A DNA stretch of 32,024 bases, from the IMG/VR virus record IMGVR_UViG_3300010354_000341, positions 1 to 32,024 of that record; one strand, 5' to 3'. The notes beneath the pieces are model-generated. The model was not told the origin of the DNA, made no database searches, and was given only the letters and a program-made list of their open reading frames with translations. The DNA is from a virus. Of this stretch, positions 8,769 to 15,268 are shown one piece after another; the first letter of the stretch is position 1, and every line of letters starts with the position of its first letter. The position numbers were made by a program, and so were the translations under genes.

Positions 8769-9941
8769 TTATCCAATCGTAATTGCGCTTCCCTTAGGCA
8801 TAGGAACGTACTTAAGTTGCTTGTTCAGTGACTCAGCTGCTGCTGCATCTGCCTCGAGGAGTTTTTGATGTGTCAACTGTGCAAGAAATTCTTTCATCTG
8901 CGTCTGAAGCTTCTCTTTGTCTTCTCGACCTTGCGTCACCAGCGCCTCTCCGTTTAGCTGAAGGTCAGCATTTGGAATGGGTATGTTTTGAAACTTGGAA
9001 CGAATAAGACCGAGAAGTTCTTTGGCAAGAGCAAGCGTGTACTGACGTATCCACTGACGCCCTGGTTGATTGATGGTTGAAAATGGAAGATTATCTAGCG
9101 GGACGTTAGAAGCACCGGAGATCCCGTAGATTGTCTGGTCCCCGAAAGCTGTCGGGCTTAACGGATTTTGAGGCGGAAGTACTTTACAAAATAGCTTTCC
9201 CACCTGAAGATCTGTAACTGGAATCGGGTATATCCTGAGCTTGCTTCCCATGATCTCATAAGAGTAGTGAGACCTGCGGACCCTGAAAGCGGATTCCAGC
9301 ATTCCTCTCCTGAGGACGTCTTCGAAGATGGGAAGCACATAGAAGATCGTAGAGTTCACATACGACTCGTAGTTAAAGTTTGTTGCGAGAAAGTTCGTTA
9401 TGTTGCTTGCATTGAGCAAGAAGTGTTGTGCAGCGAGCGGCTCACAGTGAAAGAGCTCTACGATTCTAAGCTTGCCTTTCTGCGCTAGACTGTCATACAC
9501 ATTGCTTCCGCTGACAACATCCTTGAGGTCAGCATAAATGTCATAATCTTGCTTACCTGCAACTAGGTCGAAATATCCGAATATTGCGTTCTCAGAACCA
9601 CCTACGAAAGCATTGGTGGCATAAGGCTCGGCCATTCTCAGGAGATACTCGAGGGAGCGCTGTGTATACCTGTTTGTGATGTTGACAGAACCCGTTGCAG
9701 CTCCGAGGACGTTTGTCAACTCAGAGATGATCTTCGTCTCGTGGAGAAGCCTTGAATACTCGCAGACGGACTCTTCAAAACATGCCCAAATTTCTTTCTT
9801 GGTCAACTCCACGGAGAGAACGTCGTCGCCGAGCTTTCTCTTGACGTAAGTGACCATGGCATCAGCCTCTGATTGAAAATCAGAATCCGAATCGAAGAAA
9901 CCGAACGGCGTCGGAGAAATCGTGGTTGAAAAATTAGCCAT
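8769..9941 (-). CDS. gp13: Neck protein, gp13-like
   Basis: This 390-residue protein resembles T4 gp13, the head-completion/neck protein that binds the portal side of the connector. The N-terminal block V-x-Y-V-K-R-K-L-G-D-D-V-L-S-V-E-L-T (about residues 30-47) followed by an amphipathic helix (EIWACFEESVCEYSRL) matches the T4 [20 protein letters not shown] region. The C-terminal block (WIRQYTLALAKELLGLIRSK, then IPNADLQLNGEAL) matches [21 protein letters not shown] and the following helix of gp13. It is about 80 residues longer than T4 gp13. The ATG at 9941 follows a weak AGATAGG ribosome site inside a small hairpin. Among the neck proteins here this is the clearest match. Confidence 0.8.
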   Translation of the reverse strand: MANFSTTISPTPFGFFDSDSDFQSEADAMVTYVKRKLGDDVLSVELTKKEIWACFEESVCEYSRLLHETKIISELTNVLGAATGSVNITNRYTQRSLEYLLRMAEPYATNAFVGGSENAIFGYFDLVAGKQDYDIYADLKDVVSGSNVYDSLAQKGKLRIVELFHCEPLAAQHFLLNASNITNFLATNFNYESYVNSTIFYVLPIFEDVLRRGMLESAFRVRRSHYSYEIMGSKLRIYPIPVTDLQVGKLFCKVLPPQNPLSPTAFGDQTIYGISGASNVPLDNLPFSTINQPGRQWIRQYTLALAKELLGLIRSKFQNIPIPNADLQLNGEALVTQGREDKEKLQTQMKEFLAQLTHQKLLEADAAAAESLNKQLKYVPMPKGSAITIG

Positions 9942-9949
9942 GCATCACA

Positions 9950-9968
9950 CCTATCTTAAACAGATAAG
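9950..9968 (-). promoter_or_regulatory. Hairpin covering the ribosome site of the gp13-like gene; rest of gap 9942-10088
   Basis: In the minus-strand mRNA, CTTATCT and AGATAGG pair (7 bp including one G-U) around a GTTTA loop. The AGG that would serve as the ribosome site is in the 3' arm, so folding would reduce initiation at the ATG at 9941. The remaining bases of the 147-base gap (9969-10088) hold no gene, promoter core or terminator that I can support. Confidence 0.4.
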
Positions 9969-10088
9969 TATGCGATTAAGCGAGTTTTAGTTTCATCCGC
10001 CGTGAGATTTTATGGCTCTTTCCTGGTGTTCGGCTGCTGAATTGTCTCTGCTATCAATTCTCTTTCAGGAGTAATTCTTCTGAGATCT

Positions 10089-10697
10089 TCACTTAGAAAA
10101 CTTCTCTTTGAGAGACGAAGAAGAAGATTCTTGCGATATCTTTTTGAGAAATGCGTCCCTAAGAGAGCCTGGTGTGGCAGAAGCTTGTACAGGCTGCTGA
10201 GGAGCAGGTTGACGAGGTGCCTCAGACTGTATTGAGGTTTCAATTTTTTGCTCTGTCTTCTGATCAGGCCTCTGTTCAAATTTAATCGTAGAGACAGCAG
10301 GAGCTGCAGGTCGCGATGCAATTATAGAAGAGGCAGTGACAGTAATTTCTGGTCTGGTTGGTCTTCTTGCAACCTGTATGGCTTCTGCAACAACAGAAAG
10401 CGTCTTTTTGAAATTGATCTGAAATTGAAGGGGAGCAAAGTACCTGTTGTCGACCAAGACTTCTACTCTTGCCTTGTACAATCCTTCTGAAAGCTTCTTG
10501 TCCATTCTCGGGAGTGTGAACTGTACTACTTCGTCTTCGCCAGTTCCGTATCCGTTGAACATGTAGGCAAAGTCTTCGTTCTCACAGACGAGCCGCACCT
10601 TTGCGGGAGACATTGCAGTTCCTTCCATCTTGATCTTAAAAGTAAGATCATTCGATTCTTCTAGGTCTAAATCTACAGTTTCTGTCAGCGGTTCCAT
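10089..10697 (-). CDS. Putative virion protein: beta-sandwich domain plus Pro/Ala/Gln linker
   Basis: The first 100 or so residues of this 202-residue protein look like a compact beta domain. Alternating strands appear at DLTFKIKMEG, KVRLVCENEDFAYMFNGYG, VVQFTLPRMD and LYKARVEVLVDNRYFAPLQF. I recall similar domains in T4-like phages of aquatic bacteria, usually unnamed. Residues 110-170 are a low-complexity Pro/Ala/Gln/Glu linker. The C-terminus has two short Lys-rich helices (SLRDAFLKK and SLKEKFSK) that could be a docking peptide. The gene lies 16 bases after the preceding gene and upstream of the neck genes. The architecture suggests a head-surface or scaffold-binding protein, but no function can be assigned. 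Confidence 0.78.
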   Translation of the reverse strand: MEPLTETVDLDLEESNDLTFKIKMEGTAMSPAKVRLVCENEDFAYMFNGYGTGEDEVVQFTLPRMDKKLSEGLYKARVEVLVDNRYFAPLQFQINFKKTLSVVAEAIQVARRPTRPEITVTASSIIASRPAAPAVSTIKFEQRPDQKTEQKIETSIQSEAPRQPAPQQPVQASATPGSLRDAFLKKISQESSSSSLKEKFSK

Positions 10698-10713
10698 CGC
10701 AGATACATATCTC

Positions 10714-11121
10714 TCACTTTATTCTGTTGACTGAGATCTTTATGTCGTCGTAAATAGATCTCACCTTAACTGAAACTTTTCTCACAGCTCTTACCGCTAT
10801 TTGTGATGCATCGGTTAGCTTTACCCTTACGGATCCTTGAAGCGGTCGGGCTAGAGCTTCATCATTTACTCTTATGAGTTTTGCCCAAACGACTACCTCT
10901 TGAATCTCTTTTAATGCTCTTTTAGCGCCTGACTGACCCAGTTCAATGAATCTAAGGACAGCTTCACTAATGAAAGCCATGAGACTGAATCCTTGTGCAA
11001 CTATGTTTTGGTTTCTTCCAAAACCACGGGTGACCATCGTCATGCCGCGGCCGCGGCCTGGCGATAATCCGCCCCCAGGACTCTGTACTCTACCAGGAGT
11101 TCCGACTGGTATTCTTGCCAA
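10714..11121 (-). CDS. Hypothetical basic protein with TTG start
   Basis: This 135-residue basic protein opens with a Gly/Pro/Arg-rich disordered segment (about residues 1-40). A hydrophobic helix follows (around FSLMAFISEAVLRFIELG), and the rest is Lys/Arg/Val-rich and probably strand-rich, ending NRIK. The chosen start is a TTG at 11121, because an AAGGTG ribosome site sits just upstream, at the end of the preceding gene whose stop is one base away. The first internal ATG (residue 27) has no ribosome site. Tight spacing on both sides supports its being a real member of the late operon. Family and function are not recognised. Confidence 0.68.
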   Translation of the reverse strand: MARIPVGTPGRVQSPGGGLSPGRGRGMTMVTRGFGRNQNIVAQGFSLMAFISEAVLRFIELGQSGAKRALKEIQEVVVWAKLIRVNDEALARPLQGSVRVKLTDASQIAVRAVRKVSVKVRSIYDDIKISVNRIK

Positions 11122-11122
11122 G

Positions 11123-11590
11123 TTACACCTTCAGTCTTTCGAACACTGCGTCGATCGATGGATTTCCTGCATCATCAAATAGATTGAAGCGGACAACTTC
11201 GGTCACATTGTCGTCTTTGTAAAAAATCATCTGGTTGTTGACGATCTTCCATCTTCCGAACTGAACGTCATAAATGCCCTGTATCCTCTCGTCCATTCCA
11301 GTGACAACGTTATAGAGGTCATCAAGCTTTGCGATACCGTTTAAATCTTCTGATGCGTAAGAAACAGAACTAAAGAAAGTACCAGTATCCCAAACTACTT
11401 GTCCGACAAAATCATTTGAAAAGGTTATTACTGCTGCATATATGCCCGGTGCTGTTTGATGTACGCCGTCTGTTGTCCTAGCAGTGACAACACTGCCTGT
11501 TTGGTCGAGCACTTTATATCCGACGCCATTGACGCCGACGGCGTCGGCCTTCAGTTTACCGAAATTAACACTTAAAAGCTTTTGAGGCAT
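11123..11590 (-). CDS. Putative virion structural protein, about 155 residues
   Basis: From the ATG at 11590 the protein begins MPQKLLSVNFGK and continues through a beta-rich region: GVGYKVLDQTG, then ARTTDGV, then GIYAAVITFSNDFVGQVVWD. This ends in a W-D-T-G turn, followed by a helical/strand C-terminal part ending FERLKV. I recall similar short beta-sandwich proteins starting with this motif in fibre/neck regions of aquatic phages, without known function. The frame is open upstream to a GTG at 11659, which would add 23 residues. That extension lies on a strong hairpin and has no ribosome site, so I prefer the ATG. A TATAAT hexamer sits 6 bases before the ATG. It is followed one base later by the TTG-started gene. 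Confidence 0.72.
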   Translation of the reverse strand: MPQKLLSVNFGKLKADAVGVNGVGYKVLDQTGSVVTARTTDGVHQTAPGIYAAVITFSNDFVGQVVWDTGTFFSSVSYASEDLNGIAKLDDLYNVVTGMDERIQGIYDVQFGRWKIVNNQMIFYKDDNVTEVVRFNLFDDAGNPSIDAVFERLKV

Positions 11591-11634
11591 CTTTGAATTA
11601 TAGGCAATTGGATTATCGAGTTCAAATAAATTAA

Positions 11635-11660
11635 TGTGCACGAACTTTCGTACGTGCACA
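11635..11660 (-). terminator. Strong hairpin with GAAA tetraloop and AT-rich tail
   Basis: On the minus strand the 26 bases fold as an 8-bp perfect stem (TGTGCACG with CGTGCACA), a T-T mismatch, two further pairs and a GAAA loop of GNRA type. The downstream bases are TTAATTTATTTG. The hairpin begins 18 bases after the stop of the 63-residue gene. A partial Rho-independent terminator or mRNA 3'-end stabiliser fits best. The loop is GNRA only on the minus strand, consistent with RNA made from that strand. It also overlaps a possible GTG start for the next gene. Confidence 0.55.
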
Positions 11661-11678
11661 ATTTACTGAAAGATTACG

Positions 11679-11870
11679 TCAAAATACAGGCTGTTCAGGA
11701 GATGCTTGCTGAGGAGCGGCTTCCTGCTTTGGCGGCTGAAAAACAGCTATTGCGTCTGCAACGAGTGCAGCCTGCTCAAGCGAAAAAGCTCCTCTCGACT
11801 GAGCAAGTCTTGCTGCCTCGACAAGTACGTTAAGTGCCCTATTTTGTCTCTCTACGATTTCATTTTCCAT
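11679..11870 (-). CDS. Small helical phage protein (63 residues)
   Basis: The protein has a long N-terminal amphipathic helix followed by LAQSRGAFSLEQAALVADAI. This helix-turn-helix-like layout (x-A-Q-x-x-G-A-F-S-L-E-x-A) is one I recall from small proteins in aquatic phage structural operons. The tail is Pro/Gln/Ala-rich (PPKQEAAPQQASPEQPVF). The ATG at 11870 has a modest GTGAGA site. It is the first gene of the leftward neck/sheath operon, just after the divergent intergenic region. The function is unknown. Confidence 0.68.
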   Translation of the reverse strand: MENEIVERQNRALNVLVEAARLAQSRGAFSLEQAALVADAIAVFQPPKQEAAPQQASPEQPVF

Positions 11871-11913
11871 GTTATCTCACCTGTGCAATTGTATGCACTA
11901 CAAATTTAAACAC

Positions 11914-11943
11914 TTGACATTACGTTGTAAATGGGCACAAAAT
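11914..11943 (+). promoter_or_regulatory. Candidate sigma70-like promoter for the rightward LamG/patatin island
   Basis: A perfect TTGACA (11914-11919) is followed after 18 bases by CAAAAT (11938-11943, four of six matches to TATAAT). It lies 99 bases upstream of the ATG at 12043. The strong -35 is notable in a phage region otherwise lacking one, but the -10 is poor. The intergenic stretch 11871-12042 also holds a small dyad (GTGCA...TGCAC, 11883-11898) and no open frame I can support. Confidence 0.3.
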
Positions 11944-11954
11944 GAGAGTTACTA

Positions 11955-11961
11955 TATTTAG
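11955..11961 (-). promoter_or_regulatory. Candidate late promoter core CTAAATA for the leftward neck/sheath operon
   Basis: The T4 late promoter is a single -10 element, TATAAATA. CTAAATA on the minus strand, in ACTAAATATAG, differs at the first positions and lies 85 bases upstream of the first gene (ATG 11870), in the only long divergent gap. The same heptamer occurs upstream of the gene starting at 27607. The match is short and AT-rich, so it could be chance. Confidence 0.32.
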
Positions 11962-12042
11962 TGATCATGTCTACAACAGAAGTTTGTCAGACAGCGAGAT
12001 TTTACAGAATTTTAACGCTACAAAGAAGAGATACGGAATCTA

Positions 12043-12768
12043 ATGACCATTCAGATCGGAAGAAAACTAAGTTTGCCTGCAGGATATTCTCTTCTGCTCG
12101 ATCCCGCGATACCTGAGAGCTATACGGGCGGATCAGTGTGGACAGACCTCTCTTCACGATCAAACAGCGCAAGCTTAGCAAATACACCGACTTTCTCTCG
12201 CAACTCATTCGGGGCAGGTCAGATCAATTTTAACGGAACAAACCAATACGGAGCGCTGTCTGAGCTGGGTCTCAGTAGAAGTTTCACAATATCTACGTGG
12301 GTTAAGAAGAACGATACTTCTAGCACGGGATGGATGGTGGGTAGCGGCTGGGTAGCAACAACAGAGGGAGCAGGTCTTGGAGTCGGTTTTGGTGTTCAGG
12401 GATCAACGCTTACTCTAACTACGTGGGGGAATCCTGGTTACGTGACGTGGAGCGGAATCGAACCTAACAAGTGGTATCACTTGTGCGCAGTTCAAAACGC
12501 AGGATCAGACTATAACGTAGGACCTTGGACCGCAAAGGTATTTGTGAATGGAAATCAAGTGACGTCTGGCAGTTTCTTCAACTATCACTACTACACGACG
12601 GGCGGGGCGGCTACGTCTTACATCGGCAGAAATTCACACAGTTCGATAGACTCTTACAACTATTTCGGAGGAGCTATGGGTCAGGTATTGATATATAATT
12701 CGATCGCTCTCTCAGACGCTCAAATTGTCGAAGTATTCAGTCAGACTCGTGGAAGGTACGGGGTATAA
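12043..12768 (+). CDS. LamG-like (concanavalin A-fold) lectin domain protein 1
   Basis: This 241-residue protein is essentially one LamG/laminin-G-like beta-sandwich. Typical family landmarks are present in order: a WTDLSSRSNSASLANTPTF opening, INFNGTNQYGAL, SFTISTWVKK, the central W-Y-H-L element (KWYHLCAVQNAG), KVFVNGNQV, YIGRN, and the closing YFGGAMGQVLIYNSIALSD. Such domains bind glycans or proteins and are common as appended adhesive domains, but here the domain stands almost alone. No signal peptide or membrane segment is visible. It is the first gene of a plus-strand island, opposite to all flanking structural genes. The upstream ribosome site is weak (GGAA, 5 bases before the ATG). 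A second LamG-like gene starts 2 bases after its stop. Confidence 0.85.
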   Translation: MTIQIGRKLSLPAGYSLLLDPAIPESYTGGSVWTDLSSRSNSASLANTPTFSRNSFGAGQINFNGTNQYGALSELGLSRSFTISTWVKKNDTSSTGWMVGSGWVATTEGAGLGVGFGVQGSTLTLTTWGNPGYVTWSGIEPNKWYHLCAVQNAGSDYNVGPWTAKVFVNGNQVTSGSFFNYHYYTTGGAATSYIGRNSHSSIDSYNYFGGAMGQVLIYNSIALSDAQIVEVFSQTRGRYGV

Positions 12769-12769
12769 A

Positions 12770-13474
12770 ATGTCTATAGTGATAAAAAATCCAATCATCA
12801 TAAATGGATCAACGAGAGTAGGTCCAGGACAAAATTCATCACCGATTGTGACAACAAACCTTATCATGTATTATGATTTCGGGGATACGAGCAGCTATGC
12901 AGGTAGCGGCACTACAGTAACTGATCTCAGCGGCAACGGTTTGAATGCAACATTGATCAACACCCCCACTTATGCTTCTGCAAATGGTGGCTACATGAAC
13001 TTCTCGGGAACTTCTTATGCAAAAGTTGGGCCTAATGCACTCATAGGTTCAATAGGAACAGGAGATTTCTCAATAGATCTCTGGATATATCTTCCGAATG
13101 CTTCGGGATACGGCCACATCTACAGCATCGATTCACAAGGAGGCTATTTCTTAAAACATTCCAACGGAAATGTTTACGATGGTGCCAGTCAAGCGGGCAG
13201 TGGCGGTGGCGGTGTGATCGGTAGTGGCGCATGGAAACATCTTGTGGTTTCTAGAATATCAGGTACGGCAAGATATTACGTGAACAACGTTCAGGCTGCC
13301 TCGAGAGCGCACGGATTTAATATAAACGCAACAACACTTTACATTAGAAGCGATGGAGGAATGGGAGAGTGGGTTACGGCACACATTGCCCTTCCAAAGC
13401 TCTACAAGAAGGGCCTTACTGTGGCGGAAATTACTCAAAACTTCAACGCGCACAAGAGCAGATTCGGCCTGTAG
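12770..13474 (+). CDS. LamG-like (concanavalin A-fold) lectin domain protein 2
   Basis: This 234-residue LamG-like protein follows the previous one with a one-base gap. The frame is open further upstream, but the ATG at 12770 is preferred because it directly follows the upstream stop and has GG-rich sequence in front. Landmarks are LIMYYDFGDTSSY, VTDLSGNGLNATLINTPTY, GYMNFSGTSYAKV, FSIDLWIYLP, WKHLVVSRISGTARYYVNN and the closing ALPKLYKKGLTVAEITQNF. It shares fold and order with its neighbour, yet the sequence has diverged far, so the pair is either an old duplication or two acquisitions. The classic D-L-S-G-N-G-x-N-A-T motif is better kept here. Possible roles are a decoration lectin or a receptor-binding accessory; direct evidence is lacking. 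Confidence 0.85.
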   Translation: MSIVIKNPIIINGSTRVGPGQNSSPIVTTNLIMYYDFGDTSSYAGSGTTVTDLSGNGLNATLINTPTYASANGGYMNFSGTSYAKVGPNALIGSIGTGDFSIDLWIYLPNASGYGHIYSIDSQGGYFLKHSNGNVYDGASQAGSGGGGVIGSGAWKHLVVSRISGTARYYVNNVQAASRAHGFNINATTLYIRSDGGMGEWVTAHIALPKLYKKGLTVAEITQNFNAHKSRFGL

Positions 13475-13540
13475 TAACAAATTAGAAAATCTATTTGGAA
13501 TTAAGTAATTCTTGATCTATCCGCCATATAATTGTAAAAG
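13475..13540 (+). promoter_or_regulatory. TATAAT hexamer close upstream of the patatin gene
   Basis: In this 66-base gap a perfect TATAAT (13527-13532) lies only 8 bases before the ATG at 13541. No Shine-Dalgarno sequence is visible (the bases before the ATG are TGTAAAAG). If it is a -10 box, transcription would start at or next to the ATG, giving a nearly leaderless mRNA. No convincing -35 is present. A short AT-rich dyad (GAATTAAGTAATTC) precedes it. Confidence 0.35.
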
Positions 13541-14236
13541 ATGTTCACTCGAGTTTCTCTCAGCGGCTGCGGCTGGAAGGTGTTCTGGTACTACGGAGTG
13601 GTACAGAAGCTTGCAGAACATCGCCTCGTCGATCTGGAGAAAGTGGAGTGGATAACGGCGTCGGGCGGCGGCGGTGCTGCAATTCACTTTTTATCGGGAT
13701 ACGATGGATATGAGGGTTTTAAGCGTGCAGTTAGGATCGCCAACCTCGTCAAGGCGGACAGAGCCCACAGGACTGTGACGGTGGCCGTGGATCAAATGGA
13801 GAAAGAAGCTCCAGATGACATTCACACGACGGGAAGACTTGTCATCTGCTATACGAAAGTATCTCTGTGGCCTTTCTACATGAGATATGAAATGATGGAT
13901 GAGTTCCTCACGAAGAAGGACATGTTCGACGCGTTGAGGGCGAGCACTTCGATACCCGTGCTCAACGATGTTCTACGATTTAAAAACAGGCACTTGCACG
14001 TGGACGCAGGTCTCCTGTGCAATCAGCCTGCGAGACACCATAATACTCTGCGAATATCTGCGTGGCCGCTTTCTTTCGGGTCCGACATTAAACCGCAGCC
14101 CAGCGCGTTGTTTGAAAATTACACAATATCTGTTCCGCCAGAAGAGGTGGCTGAAAAGATGTTCAATGAAGGTCTCAAAGACGGAGAAAAATTCTGTCTA
14201 AAATACAAGAAAACCAGAGAAGTCGCTTCAAGATAG
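13541..14236 (+). CDS. Patatin-like (PNPLA family) phospholipase/lipid acyl hydrolase
   Basis: This 231-residue protein carries the family's motif set in correct order and spacing. Residues 8-11 (S-G-C-G), in LSGCGWKVFWYYGVVQKL, form the oxyanion-hole loop; the S/A-G-C-G form recalls animal PNPLA proteins more than the usual bacterial GGGxxG. The nucleophile Ser41 lies in T-A-S-G-G (family G-x-S-x-G, first Gly replaced). ALRASTSIPVL (131-141) matches the A-x-R-A-S-x-S-I-P helix. Asp155 in D-A-G-L-L-C-N-Q-P is the catalytic Asp of the D-G-G/A motif. Patatins use a Ser-Asp dyad to cleave acyl esters of membrane lipids. At 231 residues it is a minimal single domain with no signal peptide or membrane anchor, so it would act in the infected cell or be carried in the virion. 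It ends 9 bases inside the convergent fibre gene. Confidence 0.88.
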   Translation: MFTRVSLSGCGWKVFWYYGVVQKLAEHRLVDLEKVEWITASGGGGAAIHFLSGYDGYEGFKRAVRIANLVKADRAHRTVTVAVDQMEKEAPDDIHTTGRLVICYTKVSLWPFYMRYEMMDEFLTKKDMFDALRASTSIPVLNDVLRFKNRHLHVDAGLLCNQPARHHNTLRISAWPLSFGSDIKPQPSALFENYTISVPPEEVAEKMFNEGLKDGEKFCLKYKKTREVASR

Positions 14237-15232
14237 CGCAACTTGCTTCCAGCTTCCATTGTAGATATAAAATCTGTTGTTGGAAGAATCGTAATACATT
14301 GGCACTCTTCCTGAGATTGTCGACGGAACGGCTGTTGGCGGTCCAGCGGCAGCAGGTATGTAGAAAAATCCGTTTGACATTCCCGTTGAACCCTCAGAAG
14401 TATAGGTGTTTCCGTTCGAATTCACAGAGAACAAAGACGTACCGCTTGAGTTCTGTATAGAAAGATGGTCCCCCGTAGCAGTGGGAGAGCCTGACCTATA
14501 GACGATTCCTGAGTCCGTTGAAGTCGAGGATCCTGTAATATAAAGCCTGGCTGTGTTTGCAACGAATCCAAGACTTCCTCCGGCAAGTATGTTTCCGCTA
14601 GCGTCAATCGTTAAACGAGTTGTGCCATCTCCACCATAGAAGTTGTGTTGCAGAGACGTGTATGTGTTCGTTGCAACTCCAAAGACATTGGGAGCGCCTA
14701 TTTGAATTCCATGAGAAGATCCACCGTAATTGCTTGTAACATGCAAAACTGCTAAGGGATTTTTAGTTCCAATTCCAACTCTTCCACCTAACGTTCCAAG
14801 AGTGCCGGTAACAAAAAAAATGGAAGTTCCTGCAGAATTCTGTACGTCTAAAAGACCTGCTCCGCCCGTAGGAGAAACCACGCCACCTTTTATGGTCATC
14901 GTAGGTATAGACGCTGAAGACGACCCAGAAACAGTCAACAGAGAAGTCGTTGATGTCGTGCCTATCGCTGTTGAGCCTAACAGAAGAGAAGTCGCTTTTA
15001 CCTGCAGCGTATCTTCGTTCGTGTTATCGCCTAAAAAGCTCGAGCCCGACGTGACCAAGCTTCCTGAAACTACCATGGTTCCAGCGAAGACTGCTCTCGC
15101 CGAGCTCGAGCCCGAGACGAAGAACGTGGTATCGGAGCCGGGTATCTGTGGATTTTGAAAGACAATACTTCCAGATATACCGATCACGGAATTGCTTCCG
15201 TATCCAGAAATATTACTTGTTATTATCGGCAC
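14228..15232 (-). CDS. Tail fibre/adhesin protein, short form (334 residues)
   Basis: The N-terminus (about residues 1-60: ITSNISGYGSNSVIGISGSI, then DTTFFVSGSSS and SGSLV) is paralogous to that of the giant fibre encoded just upstream. This suggests both dock at the same site. The middle has Ser/Thr/Gly-rich beta repeats, including two VGIGTKNPLAVLHV-like and LLTVSGSSSAS elements. The C-terminus ends in a PMYYDSSNNRFYIYNGSWKQV motif, typical as I recall of phage fibre tips where a W-rich hairpin closes the trimer. The start is a GTG at 15232 with an AAAGGAGC ribosome site 11 bases upstream. A TATAAT hexamer (minus strand, 15257-15262) lies 25 bases before the GTG. It overlaps the patatin gene tail to tail by 9 bases. 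Confidence 0.85.
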   Translation of the reverse strand: MPIITSNISGYGSNSVIGISGSIVFQNPQIPGSDTTFFVSGSSSARAVFAGTMVVSGSLVTSGSSFLGDNTNEDTLQVKATSLLLGSTAIGTTSTTSLLTVSGSSSASIPTMTIKGGVVSPTGGAGLLDVQNSAGTSIFFVTGTLGTLGGRVGIGTKNPLAVLHVTSNYGGSSHGIQIGAPNVFGVATNTYTSLQHNFYGGDGTTRLTIDASGNILAGGSLGFVANTARLYITGSSTSTDSGIVYRSGSPTATGDHLSIQNSSGTSLFSVNSNGNTYTSEGSTGMSNGFFYIPAAAGPPTAVPSTISGRVPMYYDSSNNRFYIYNGSWKQVALS

Positions 15233-15268
15233 AGATTACCCAGCTCCTTTTACCTGATTATACGTTCT

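Noticed and set aside
10010-10321. Minus-strand frame of 103 codons extending past the end of the 202-residue gene
   Set aside because: It overlaps most of a better-supported gene, has no ribosome site and reads as low-complexity Leu/Arg. The unshared 3' part (about 25 codons) has no plausible own start.
11591-11659. GTG start at 11659 adding 23 residues
   Set aside because: It falls on the GAAA-loop hairpin and has no ribosome site. The ATG at 11590 starts a recognisable MPQKLLSVNF segment. This is not fully excluded.
12725-12769. Upstream extension of the second LamG gene into the first
   Set aside because: It would overlap the first LamG gene by 44 bases with a non-ATG start. The ATG at 12770 directly follows the upstream stop.
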